A stretch of 64,000 nt of DNA, from the NCBI RefSeq assembly GCF_041146795.1, contig NC_135169.1, positions 14,422,352 to 14,486,351 of the forward strand. The letters run 5' to 3'. Shown here piece by piece: positions 23,165-36,500 of the stretch. The position numbers and the translations under genes are program-made. The notes below the pieces were generated by a model. That model worked only from the letters and a program-made list of their open reading frames with translations, made no database searches and was not told where the DNA came from. This DNA is from Maylandia zebra (Eukaryota > Chordata > Actinopteri > Cichliformes > Cichlidae). Each line of letters begins with the position of its first letter. Positions within the stretch are counted from its first letter, which is position 1.

Positions 23165-23630
23165 ATATTTAAAGTTCAATAAGTGTTGAGTCCTGGCATT
23201 TTACAGACTTTTAGTCTGAGTCATCACCAAGAGAAAAAATGTTTGGAGTCGAGGAGAACAAGAAAAATAAGCTTGCCTTATTTCTTGTATGTTCAAGTCA
23301 TATATTAAATAAATTTTTATTTTAATTCAGCAGACTTGAGTCTCTGTCTTTTCCAGGTTACTTCAAGTGTAGATCTGCTTTAATCACAATTTTAGTTCAA
23401 GAAGCAAATTTATTAACATAACATGATTAGTATATGGTTTTGTGTCATTTTATTATTTTTTGTTTTTATTAGATAATTATTCCAAAATTATTTTACACAT
23501 GCTTCGTTTACATTTTGTAATTTTGTTATTTTTTTATTGCTCCTTGTTTCGTTTCATTGGTGTTATAGTTTATTTGTTTTTTTAATGTAAATAAAATCAC
23601 ATTTAGATTTTTGGAGGGGTATATTAATTA

Positions 23631-23633
<3 letters not shown>

Positions 23634-23687
<54 letters not shown>
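23634..23687 (+). repeat. (ATT)n microsatellite
   Basis: About 18 tandem ATT units lie between the lrat paralog and the rbm46 promoter region. Confidence 0.92.
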
Positions 23688-23688
<1 letters not shown>

Positions 23689-23759
23689 AAACAATTTCCA
23701 AAGTTCAGGGTCATACTTTAAGATTTTATTTTGTTTTATTAGATTTTTTTTTTTTATCT

Positions 23760-23870
23760 TTTTTCTGTTGCCCCGCCTATACAGAGGAACGTTGTGATTG
23801 GCTGACGGGAGGCCAGCTTCCTGTCACTCACAGGTGTCAGGTTGGCCCGGCCTCTTTTCTCGGTGAGTCG
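23760..23870 (+). promoter_or_regulatory. Probable rbm46 promoter (CCAAT and GC box)
   Basis: A GC-box-like CCCCGCCT (23771-23778) and an inverted CCAAT box in GTGATTGGCTGAC (ATTGG at 23797-23801) lie in a locally GC-richer stretch. This stretch is just upstream of a candidate non-coding first exon. No TATA box is evident. Inferred from sequence and position only. Confidence 0.45.
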
Positions 23871-23948
23871 TTGATGAAGAGCGCAGCATCGTCCGGGAAC
23901 GGGAGGGTTTTATTTCATTGTGACAGGAAATGGAGCTGGAAAGAAGCG
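23840..23948 (+). other. rbm46: Candidate non-coding first exon of rbm46
   Basis: GC-rich sequence ends in a strong donor, AAGCG|GTAAGATTT (GT at 23949). Downstream an acceptor such as GTTTGTCGGACAG|AGG (exon from 24415) or TGTTGCAG (24372) precedes the start codon. The 5' limit is unknown. Confidence 0.4.
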
Positions 23949-24422
23949 GTAAGATTTTATCCGACCCAAAATAAAGTTTCATTATCATGGTTTAATGGTT
24001 TACAAACGGTCGGACGAAGAGAAAGTTTAAGCTATATCACGGAACTGCTAGCATGCTGAGTTAGCAGCGGATCGTTGGCTGCTTTTAAGCTTTAAACGAA
24101 TAAAGCTAGCTACACGAGCAGTTTAGAAAGAAACTATTAGTGTTAAATGTTGCTGTTTGGCGTTAAGATGTGAAGTGAACGCTTGAAAGTGTGAAAAATA
24201 AACTACAAAAGCAAATGAAAGCTAGTTTAGCTTTTATAGCGGCTTTAGTATATACAAAACGGTGACTTAGAAAACAGGCAAAAAGCACAGATAATATTTT
24301 CAAGAGAGTAAAATAAATTATAAGACACTAAAAGTTCACATCACCCTCGGGTTCAATTTCTGAGTGTTGCAGTCTCACCTGAGCTGGCAGGTAACCTAGC
24401 TGTTTGTCGGACAGAGGATCCC

Positions 24423-24594
24423 ATGGAGGGAGACGTGGACACGGACTCGGGTGAAGAGGCGAGGCCGCTGGTGATGGAGGAGGACTTAAAGGTGATCTGT
24501 GCTAAAGAGATGGCTCTGCTGTCCCTGATCGATAAGACGGGCTACAACATGGTGCAGGAGAACGGGCAGAGGAAGTACGGAGGTCCACCTCCAG
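24423..24594 (+). CDS. rbm46: rbm46 coding exon 1 (residues 1-58)
   Basis: It starts at CCCATGGAGG with a good Kozak context. It encodes [15 protein letters not shown]…[21 protein letters not shown] and ends CCAG|GTATGT, phase 1. Confidence 0.92.
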
Positions 24595-27500
24595 GTATGT
24601 CAACCTGCGACACAAGTAAAAGAGACAAACAACAGCCCCGGGGTAGCTGTGGAGTCCCGTTTGTGTCAAAACAGATGTGTATGAGAGAGGCAGGTACCAA
24701 GGTGGCTTCCTGGTTAGATGTGAAGCAGAGATCGGAGGGGAAACTGTGGGCTTTGTTTTCATTAAAACCATTTTATTTTTATTAAGGCATACATTTGAAT
24801 TCACTAATTTTAATTATTTGCACTTTTTTAAATAACTGATGATATTCTTCTTTATTGCAGTTCATTGTATTTGTGTAAAACTGAAATATTTTGCATCCTG
24901 TTCTTTTGATTTGGTGATTTTATTTTTAGTATACAGTACTCGTTTAACTAACAGATAAACACGTCTTTTATATATTCATTTTGCTTTAATGAGTTTCAAA
25001 TAATTTATTTTTGCACATTTAATTTTCTTTACTTTTACAAATGTGAATTATTGTTTTAATTAAAAAGTCAATTCAATAATAAATTATTATTTATATATTC
25101 TAAATTTTATTTTGACACTTTAGTTTACTGATTTTAATATAAATTATTTAAGTTTTAATTTTAGTATTTAAATTTATTTCAATTATTAAATTAATTTGTT
25201 ACATAAACTTTTTTTTTGTAAGTCATGCATTCATTTTTTACATTTATGCTGCTTTCAGTTTATCAGATTTGCTGTAATCTGCACAGCTGTCAAAAATACC
25301 TGCAGCAGCATCTGCTCCACTCCACATATTTTAATAATAATAATAATTTTTTTTACTTAAGCTCCTAATTAAAAAGTCGAAAATCCCAGTAGAAATCCCA
25401 GAAATACCTTCTAATCTGATCAAATAAGTGATAGAAGTGTTTATGAATATGAAGGCTTTGATCAGCTGACTCTGTGTCTGTGGTACAGGCTGGGAGGGTC
25501 CCGCCCCCCCGCGGGGTTGTGAGGTGTTCGTTGGAAAGATTCCCAGAGACATGTACGAGGATGACCTGGTGCCACTGTTCGAGAAAGCCGGGAGGATCTA
25601 CGAGTTCAGACTGATGATGGAGTTCAGCGGAGAGAACCGTGGCTACGCCTTCGTCATGTACACCGACAGGTCGCTCGTCTTCCTCAGTTTTCTTTGACTC
25701 TTGCGTTTGTTTTTCAGGTGTTTATATGTGTAGGACACAGGCATTTTGAGTCACGTCACACTGAGTATATGTTCATTTATTTTTTCTTATTGGTAAAAGT
25801 AGTTAAGCAGTCCAGTGAAGTGAAACCTGTGCAAAGAGCTTAAAAACGAGTGTTTCTGTGCTCCAGAGAAGCAGCGCAGAGAGCCATCCAGATGCTGGAC
25901 AACTACGAGGTGCGCCCTGGGAAGTTCATCGGCGTGTGCGTGAGTCTGGACAACTGCCGCCTCTTCATCGGCTCCATCCCCAAAGACAAGAGGAAGGACG
26001 AGATCATCGAGGAGATGAGGAAGGTAAAGCAGACTCACTCACTGACCCACAGTTCCTGGTTTCCATATGTGATACCAGCATCTTTGTGTCCAAGCTTATT
26101 CCTCATCACTGCTAATGGAAATGGAGGAGGGTCAGACCGCTGTAAGAGGAAGAAGATGCTCTAAGTTAAAGTCTTACAGGTAGCAGATGGATCATTTCAG
26201 ATTCAGTCTGGCCTGCTCTGCAGCTTTAATGCGTCCTCACTGTGGAAGCTTTGCTTCTTTGCAGAGTTTCGCGGCCACCTCTCAGTTTGAGCCTCAGCTG
26301 TCCGCTCTCTGCACAGCTGCTGTTTAATTCAGCAGTGATTGATCTGCTGCTTGGCAGCTTCCTCCACCTCCTCCTCCTCTCCGTCTTTGATGAAAAACCT
26401 GAAAAAATAGCTGAAAATATTCAGTAGAAAGATGGTTCCCCTACAGATATTTGTTTATAAACGTCATGTTAAAGATGGTAAAAATGGCCTCAGCGGGAAA
26501 GAGAGCAGAGCAGCCCACTGTCCGTCTGTTAGTTTGACACTGGGTTTTTGATGGGAGTCACATCTGTGCAGGACGCCTCCTGTTCTACTTTTATGGAGCT
26601 GGTTTGTGAATTTTATGATGATAAAACATAATATATATATTGTTATTTCAAAGGGCTTTCTAACAGGACAAGTTAAGGCACTTTAAAATCAGATGATTCC
26701 TTTCACTCTCCCTGTCGTACTGTTTGCTCTCTTTTCTGAAGCAGTGTGTGTCTCTCAGATCTCAGTTTCTGCTACTCCCCCTCTGCGTCTATGTGTCCAG
26801 GTGACGGACGGCGTGGTGGATGCGATCGTGTACCCGAGCACCACAGACAAGAACAGAAATCGAGGTTTCGCCTTTGTGGAGTACGAGTCCCACAAAGCTG
26901 CAGCGATGGCTCGCAGGAAGCTCATTCCAGGTAGCCTTCCTCCTCGTCCTCCTCCTCCACGTGTTTCCTTCCTAACCTTTGAAGACATCTGTGTGTCCAC
27001 TGTTTGTTTTCACTGTGCCGAGTCACACGTGTGCACCTGCAGCCTTTAAGCTGACTCAGTTCCTCTCAGCGTCCAGCAGAGGGCAGCACAGACTGACTTC
27101 TGGGTCCGAGGGTTTATAGAGGAAAGACAGCAGCTTCCAAAGCTCTGATCGTTTAAGCAGCAGAAGATGAGTTCACTGATGTAGAATCCACAGGAGTGCT
27201 CGAGTCTTTTAAAGCGATGATGTAAGAGAGAAAACAACCCAACCCGGCATGTTTGCTTTTTGTAACGGCAGAAGAAACATTCAGAACTCCACATGGGTTT
27301 GAACCCACAACCTTTTTGCTGTGATACAAGAGTACTGCAGAAACAAACTGCTGTAATGAATCTGAAGCAGGACAGATGGTGTGTCTTGCATTGATGAGTT
27401 CGGTCTGCAAAGACAAGGGGAGTGGCCAAGATTATTTATCTGTCACATACAAGTGCAACACGCAGTGGAATGTATCCTGACACACGATACATTAAGTGGA

Positions 27501-30500
27501 TATATACAGAAGGACACTATGTGCAGTAAGTAGCATTACATGCAGAAAGTAAGTGAATTATGTACGTTAAGTGGATTAAATAAGACAGTCTGGAAATTTG
27601 AAACTGAAAATCTGAGAAAATACACATTGTGCAGACAATAGCACGTGTGCAGTTTCTGCATCCCATTGACCATTGAACCAAACACTGTAGGTGCCCAGAG
27701 GTGTAACCCAGCTGTGTGCAGAGGGGATGAGGTGTTATTGAAGGCTCCATGTGGCTGCTTTGAGGCACTGTGTTCACCGCCGCCTCTTTTTTTTTTCTTT
27801 TGTCTTTATTTTTCACTTTTACTCATATTTAAAGCTCAAACTTTGGAAAAAATCACATTCAGTGGCTCTAATAGTGCTAATCATGTTGGATAACTGAGCC
27901 GTGAGTATGAGAACACCCCTGCAGTGTTCCCCCCTTTGCCTCCTTTCCCCTCCCGATGAGTTTGCGCTGCTGTCCGGAGGTTCAGCTAGCTGTTTCCATT
28001 AAGCTATCGGTTCCCTCCTGTCTCAGCCCCTGGGCTGCATTGGACATTGATCCTTCAGTCAATCGATTCACCGGATTAACCACAAACATGTTCCCCAGCT
28101 GCTTATTTTATCTTCAAACTGCTGCTCCTGCAGATTTCCTGCACGGTGGAGTCGGACACCTGTCAAGCAGGTGTTGATTCAGGGCAGCTACAGGAAACTG
28201 AAGGTATAAAGCCGAGGTTATTACTCTAACCACCAGCAGCAACTTTAGAAGGGAAACAAAGATGAAAAGGTTTTTGTTCCCTTTAAAAAAATTTTTTTAA
28301 TGAAAGTGAGATTTAAAATGAGAATCACAATGGTGTGAAACAGGAAGTTAATCAGGAGGAAGAGGAGCCTCATCTGCTGAGAGCAACGTGAAAACTTCCT
28401 CTTTTTAACAGCCACCCTTATTATGTGTGTGTCCTGCCAGCGGAGAGCCAGCTGTGTGCGTGTTGTTCATTCATTGACGGGTTTAAACCGTCAGCACCCT
28501 CACGTTACAGTCACGTGATGCTGCTGTGTCCCGCAGGAACTTTCCAGCTGTGGGGTCACTCCATCCAGGTCGACTGGGCGGAGCCTGAGAAAGATGTGGA
28601 TGAGGAGGTCATGCAGCGTGTTAGGGTCCTTTATGTACGTACACACACACACAAACACACACGTGTTTAGTTTGTTTGTTAGCAGTGTAGTGTCCACAAG
28701 TTTAAAGGTTAAAGTTAACCTTGAAAAAACAGTTTCAAGGAACCATTTTGAGTAATATATCATATGAAAACACAGAGCTGTCCAATGTACGCCCTACTAC
28801 ATCACAACGATGGCAACGTGTTATGATAAAAAACATAAAGTGTTGCGCTCTGCAAGTGCTCTTGTTGTCATAGATTTAACACCGTCTGTGACGCTGGATG
28901 TAAGAAGTGTTTACATTTTCTAAAGCTTGTTTAGCGCCATCTTTTTGCCGGTACAGAACGTGACACCACCTCGCTGGTTTGTTGGTTGCTACATTAGTTA
29001 ATGTTAGCTAGCGACAGAACCAGTAATTGATTGGAAAACAAACTGAACTAATATTTGTCACTGTAGATTTAATGTAGGGTGATAAGTAGCTGAACTCTGA
29101 TTGGTGGAAACAGGCCTGGATCTGGCTGCATCGTTTGTGACAATCCATCCTTTCCTAAACCTGACTTCAACCCTCGGTTTAGCGAGTCGGGCCTCAGCGA
29201 GTGTAACGAAAGCTGCGCTGTGCAGCAGAGGTCGGCGTGTGTTCAGGCAGAAACCCATGAAACACTCATCTGCCTCACCCATATCAAAGGTGAGCAGCAG
29301 CAGGAGCCGTTCACCCTCCAGGGGATCAATTACTGAGGAGGCTGAAACACTGAGGTGTGATCCGAGGCCAGCATGTACAGTGCGAGGGGTATTTTTAGCA
29401 AACCAAGCCCTCGACTCGAGAAAACCTGCTCGCAGCTGCTCCGTTCACTCGGCCTCTCATCAGCCACAGCGATGAAGTTTAGAGAGAAGTCGAGCAGAAT
29501 CTGTTCGTCTGCACAAAATGTGACTGCTTGAGTTTGTTAAGACTTTTTCACTAACATTGGTGTTAGATGGAGTTTCAAAGACACTAATCAGGATGCTTTT
29601 TAATGTGCTCGGGTGGCTCTTGTTATACCTCTTCAGTCACCAGCTCCACTGTCTTCTGCTTCGGTTTGGCTGTAACAAAGACAGTAAATCTTTAAAACTC
29701 TAAAGGTGTTTGTAAGGAGTTCGATGAAGCTCACGTGTCCAAAACAGAAAGCTTGTTCCTGGATAAATCTGCAGCTCCACGGTAGTTGAGGCTTATCCTG
29801 CTGGTTTGCTGCATGCATCGCGAATGAGCTGGTTTTCAGTTCAGGTCTTCCATCTAGGGAATCTCAACCAAAACGTTCCCGATCATTTTACCATTAAGTT
29901 TAATGCACATCTCTGCATTAAACTGGGCTGAGTTTGCTGAGCATGTCATGGAAAAGTTGTGTGGCAGGACTTGGTAGATGGGCTTAACTAAATATACAAG
30001 TTTATCGCTGGCAAGAAGGCTAATTGAACAAAATAAAAAAGCAGAGCAAAGTAACTGAAACAACTGTTTATGGCCATAAGTTGTTTTTAGGTCTTAACAG
30101 GGAGGGTGTGTGTGCCTGTTTCATGCTTGTGCAGTTGTCTGACAACAAAAACAGGGAACAGCTTTATTCTGAATTCAGCTGCTCTAAAACACCATCGAGC
30201 TGCTAGAAAATAGCAGAGCCACAAAAGCTGCTGACACTAAACATACAGGAGCCTTTCTCTGTAATATTGTTGGGTCCCTACCGTACAATATAAAGCACCT
30301 TGAGGCGACTGCGGTTGTGATTTGTTTGAATTGAATAGAAAAATGCACAAAAAAACCATTTAAATTCATCTGTACTCAACACACGAGACCAAAAGGAAGC
30401 AAACAGAAGCAACGCGGCGAGCAGAGATGATGGGAAATCAATTAAATGATTTCTCAGCTTCGAGGCAAGCCATTGGGTACCGCTGATTGGCAGGGCAATA

Positions 30501-33500
30501 AATACTTTACAGGGTTACCTAGGCAACCTAGTGTCCTGTATTGATAAACGGTTAGTGACAGAGCAAATCTACTTCCTGTCTGGCTCTTCACTTAAACTCC
30601 CAGCACTTTCTGCCTGTCTGGATTTATTTTGCTATTCTGGTGATTTAATTGACACCATTTCCATCCAGAGTTGAGTTCCTCCTGGAAGTTTCCGAGGAAT
30701 TTCCAGGCCAGACGAGAGAAATAATCTTTCCAGCTAATTCTGGGTCTAAGCCCAGAATTAGCTTGGTCTGGTCACAGTTAGTTTCCTGAAAAACCTGAAA
30801 AAACTAGGTGCATATCTCAGCCAGCTTCTCCTAACACTGCCCAACACTGGCTCCTTAAGAGCTTGTAAAAATAATAGAAGGCAGCTGCACTTGTTTAAGT
30901 TCGTGAAGACATTTCTGCTCCCACCCAAGAGGCGCTTTCAGTTCTGAAACCAAAAGATGGAGTTTAAACTGTAGTTGAGTTTCTCCTCTTAGGTGGCTGT
31001 TAACCCTCTATTGATCACATGACCCACAATGTGTGAAAAAAGGCTTTAGCCATTATCATCACCGGGGGTTGAGACCACACTGTCATGTGACCTTTTGAGG
31101 TCACCTGAGGTAAGGTGTGAGTGGGGAAGCCTGTTTTCACTTCATCAGGTGAAATCATGACAAATAAAATGGTTCTGGGTCAAAACGTGGTGAGATCAAC
31201 GAGGACATGTAATGCCACACGCCTTTTGTTTGATCATTTTTGAAAAGGTTTGACTAAAAATGTGAAATCTAACATTTTTTTTGGTGCCAGAGGGTTGTTC
31301 CTGCTGCTGTTCGGACATGGTTACCAGGAATAAAAGTGATCTGCATCGTCTGTCTGCTGTGTGTTTTATTTCATTCTCTGCTTTCAAAGCCTGAGCAGCC
31401 ACTTATCTCGTTTGTACTTCAGGTGCGAAACCTCATGCTGGAGACGTCGGAGGAAACTCTTCGTCAGGAGTTCTCCCGCTTCAAGCCGGGCTGCGTGGAG
31501 AGAGTCAAGAAGCTCACCGACTACGCCTTCGTCCACTACCGCTCTCGCAGCGACACCCTCACCGCGCTCAGCCTCATGAACGGAGCCCAGATCGACGGAG
31601 CCGCTGTGGAGGTGACGCTGGCCAAACCAGCGGGTGTCAAAGACGGAGGTGCAGCTGGCCGGAAGTGCGGCACCAGAGGTAGTCAGGGAGGAGGAGGAGG
31701 GAACGGAGGAAACGGGACATTTGGGCTGCACAAGAATGATGGAGGGATGATGGCAAGAGACCCAATGAGACTGGTGTCCCTGCCACTGACAAACCCCTTC
31801 TACAGTGGGAGTCGAGGTAAGTGGGGGAAAAAATAGAAATCTTTTATATGTTTGGGGTTTTTTTGCCTCTTATGTAGAAGTGAAAGGTCGCTGGTACGAT
31901 TCCAACCAGAGGCACAAAGTCTCCGGCAGGAAAAATAAGAAAATAATATGTAATTTGATAGTCTCAGGTTACCTTTTCTTTCAATTTCCAGCCTTTTTAA
32001 TGAAGCCACTGGTGGGCTTTGCTTCTATAACCTGCATTTAATGTTGTAGTGACGTGAAAAAGACGGTCTTCTGCAGAGATCCACAGATTGGCATTATTAA
32101 AGGGTCTTGTGTCAATGACGTTTTCTCTCAAAGTGAAGTCCAAGGGTTAGGAGACAGAGGCAAGAGGCCAGGAGTTTTGAAATGCCCGGGGAAGATGAAG
32201 AAGCAGCTGTCAAAGTTTTGGCTCCCTTCAGTTATTTTTACTGAGTCGTCCAGTATTTGGAGCTGAGCCCCTCATGTACTCTTGTATTACTCGTGTGTAG
32301 GTCAAACACATGAGAGGCTAACTGAGCTAAAGTGAACATGGAGGGTGACTGCTGATTTCTTCTTTCCAATTTTTTTCACCAGTCAGTGATAAATTTGAAC
32401 TTTTTAAGGACTTTAAGTCCCAAATAAACACAGTGAAAACTCTACAGAAAGCTCTGCTTTAAACAAAATCAGATGTAAACTTTGGCAAATGGACTGTTTT
32501 TTTTAAAGAGTGTTTTTTTTACTCTATGCAACATGCCTCATTCACACCAGCTTTCTATCTAACACTGTGAAATGACCGGACCCACACAGTGTACAGTTGT
32601 CATGGTTTCGGCTTTATTTTTGACCACAAGCGTCTTTTTATGTTTGGCACTGTCTTGTAGCCCGGAGCCAGCTCTCTCTGTGGCTCTCTCCGCTACACAC
32701 AGCGCTCCACCAGTCTCTTTCATCACTTTAAAAGGGCAGCGAGTCATCAGTGCCATCATTATCACCTGTCCCCTCTGACATCCCGGCACCACCCCATGAG
32801 CTCACTGCACCACCTCTCCACTGCAGCAGGCCAGAGACCACATCCCTCCTACACACTCACATTCTTATAAACGCACCAGAGAGCAACTCGGGCTTCAGTT
32901 ACTTTGGCATGCAGGCTGGATTAGTCTATGACCGGCTGTACCTCAACAGCCACTTTACCGTAGAAGTAGCATTATGCAGAAAATAGCAGATTTCACTGAC
33001 AAAAATATGAAGTAATGTAAGGGAGAAGATTTGGCACATCTAAAAATGACAGCTTTTTATTCAGGTCACAGTCTGCTTTCTCCTTTCTTTCAACTGCTGC
33101 CTTCAGTGGTCACAGCAGCGGACCGTCTACCTCCACCTCACCCTGTCTCTGTGGCCTTCCTCTTTTCCTCTTGCCTGGCAGCTCTGTCTCCACTATCTGC
33201 TCTTCACGTGTCCAAAACCATCTCAGCCTTGCCTTTTTAGCTTTTTAATTTCTTCAAACTGCTGCCCTGTCCCTCTGATGTACTCATTGATTATCTCGTC
33301 CATGTTGGACACGCCCTATGACAATCCACTGTCTTTTTGTCAGTGCTACCTTCTGCAAACCACACATCACAGCAGCTCTCTCTAATATCTCGTAAACCAC
33401 CCCTGACTGCAGTCTCGTCTTCCCCTCTCCTTCTTTGGATGGTTGTCTCCGGGGATTTAAACTAGTCCACCTTCACGTTCTCTGCTCGTTGCAGCTTCAC

Positions 33501-36500
33501 TATTACGTGTCTCTCCCTCACATTAACAAACACATATTGTATTTGGACTTGGTTTCAGGACTAACTGGACTATTTTAATTTTACTGGAAAACCAGTAGGT
33601 TTTCTCTAAAGTCAAAATAACATTTACCTAAAAGTATTTTCTTTATATTTTTATTTAGTTTTAATTTTCACTAAAATTGAGTTTTTATTGTTATTTAAGT
33701 GAATTCTAATGTTTTATCACAACAACTTGTAATTGTTAGTTTAGTTTTACTTGGTATACTGTCGACTGATGATGATAAACCTGGGCCAGACTTTGTGATA
33801 GGAGCAGCAGAGTGGAGGATGAAGGAGAGGTTGCAGGTGGGGTGGGAGTGGAGACCACAACTGCATAATGAATCCAAAACATGCTAGAAAGTTCAACTTT
33901 AATCGAAAGCATTCATTAGCTGCAGCAGTTGTAGGGAGGAAAAAAAGAAAAATATTTGTTAAAACTTTTTAATGAGCAAAAACTAAAAACATATAAAGTC
34001 ATCAGTTTAATGTATAATGGATTTTTTTTTTCCTCTGTGAGGAGTCAAATCAGTACCCCCTTTTCAAAGTTTAACCGGCTGCATAAAACTGTGAAGCTGG
34101 TTGTCAGACAGTTTTAAATATTTTCTGTGAAACATTGAACAACGTGGATGAATTTTCTGTCATTCTCAGTTCAATTTTAGATAGAACTGTGCAGCATAGA
34201 TCTTCTCCTCATCTGTAGTTGATGTTTTATTTGTGAAATTGTTCATTTTCTGTATAATAACCACATCTCTCATCAGTTCTGATCGAATATCTCTCATAAT
34301 AATCCAGCTGTAGATTAAAGTTTGGCTGAGTTTGTCACCAGTTTTAAACAGTTTTATGTTTCTCTTGTAGTCATTTGCTTCCTTGAGAATTAACCAAAGT
34401 ACAGTGGAGCGAAAAAGTATTTATTCAGCCACCAACTTTGCAAGTTTTCCCACTTAAAAAGATGAGAGTGGCCTGTAATTTTCATCATAGGTATACCTCA
34501 TCTATGAGAGACAAAATGAGGGGGAAAAAGTCCAGAAAATCACATTGTCTGATTTTTAAAGAATTTATTTGCAAATTATGGTGGAAAATGAGTCAACAAC
34601 AAATACTGGCTGATGTTGATTTTGAGTACCATAGAACTAAGGTGCCAGTGTCTATATTAGTGGGTCACTGCTTGCTACAAACATACAGAATCCAGTTTGG
34701 GGATGGCAGTAGAGTAGTTTTATAAAATAGGAGCTTGTGCTCCAACTACAGAGCCTCCTCAGGAAATAGGTGAGTCTTACCCTCAGATTTAGGGGGTAAC
34801 ATCAAATCTCTGCTGGCAGTGGAGGAGTGGACCTACTCTGAAGCTCGAGCATGTTTTCACTGCGTGTTGTCAGTAGGGATGGGTATCGTTTAGGTTTTAT
34901 CCGATACCGGTGCCAAACCGGTACTTTTGAAATGGTGCCGGTGCTCAAACGGTGCTCAAACCGGTGCTTAAAGAATGGAGAACACAAAATTGGTCCAAAA
35001 ACCTCTCATGTTCAGCTGTTTTTTTTTTTTTTGTTTTTTTTTTGTTTGTTTTTTTTTGTAAAAAGATAACAATGTTAGCCTTTTCTGCAGCTATAGGGGA
35101 TTTATGGCATCACTCTAGGCTGGAAGCAGTGCTTAAACAATGGAAAAAACACAAACTTTGTCCAAAAACCTCTCATGTTCAGCTGTTTCCCTCTTTTTCT
35201 TTGGTCATTTTAGCCTTTTTGGCCAGGGTGAAGGGAGTATCTGTCATCAAACAAGAAGACAGCCGCATGTAGCTACGACGGTGTTTGCTAGTTCACCTTA
35301 CATGCATTAATGTAACAACGTGGTTAGCCTACTCAACGTAAATTACACACGAACAACATTAAGCTACTCATGCAGAGAAGAACGGCTGCTGCTGCATCAT
35401 CATCCGTCATCATTTCTGCTACACTGGCAGGGCTAGGGGCCAGGACTCTCCTCTTCGGGTTTTTGGGGGATGTTGCTAACTCCGGGTCCGATAACAGGCA
35501 ACCCACCCGCAGTAGATGTGCACGGTGTGAGGTCTCGCAGCAAGCTATCAAATACGGTGCATTTTTTGGCTTTTAAAAAAAACGCTATGCGTCGCCAGGT
35601 GTTTCATCAGATTTGAGGAGTTACCTCCTTTGCACAGTATCACAGTATCACCTTAAAGCACTTGTTGCAGGCTGCTGAGTTTGCATCTTTTGCTGTGAAG
35701 TACAGCCAGACTTTTGACCACTTAGCCTTGGGCATTTTTAATATGTAGCTCTGCTCTAAAAGAACGTACGTACCTGGACCCGCCTACTATCCTCGGAAAC
35801 GTAAAGTGATTGGCTAGAATTCAAAGTGTATGACATCTCAGGAAAAAAAAGCACCGAAATGTGCGCTGCTTTTCGGTCTGGTTACTACCGTTTATGTCAG
35901 ATACCGGTACCCATCCCTAGTGTTGACTCCACCAGAGTTGGCCCAACCTCAGTAGTACACCACAAAACCTTTAATTAATGGGTTGTCCAGCCACCACCTG
36001 TTCACATGAGATCATCATGGTAATGACCAAAACAATAACATCGCAGATACAAGCATCCTCCACACTGTCTGGTCTCAGCCTCAGGGTGAGAAGCTGGAGT
36101 TCCAGGTGAGGTGGGGAAGGCCTCTGGTCAGAATCCTTCAGGAGGTTTTACCACAACTGAGAGTAAAACCTGGATTAGACCCAGAACTCTGTGTCTCACC
36201 TGACCTGGGAGCACATCAGGATCTCCCAGGATGAACTGGGAGTGGTGGTGGGGAAAGGGGTCTAAAATGGTCAGTTTACCCTCTTGTCAATGCGACCTCA
36301 CTTCAGATAAGGAGAAGGAAATGGATGGATGTCCAGGTCTGCTTGTTCATACACAGCATGCGTTTTGACTTGCAGATAAATTCTCAAAATATGGCATTAA
36401 CTATTTATTTCTAAAATAATTCCCATTTCTAACAGGAAATCATGTGTAGTGCCAAACAATCAATATCCCCTCCCCGGGAGAGTAGAAAGTGCTTTCTGCT

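Larger units (their letters stand above)
28635..31422 (+). other. rbm46 coding intron 5
   Basis: It contains a candidate LINE/SINE tail (30266-30340) and a perfect hairpin (30732-30763), listed separately. Nothing else is recognised. Confidence 0.5.
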
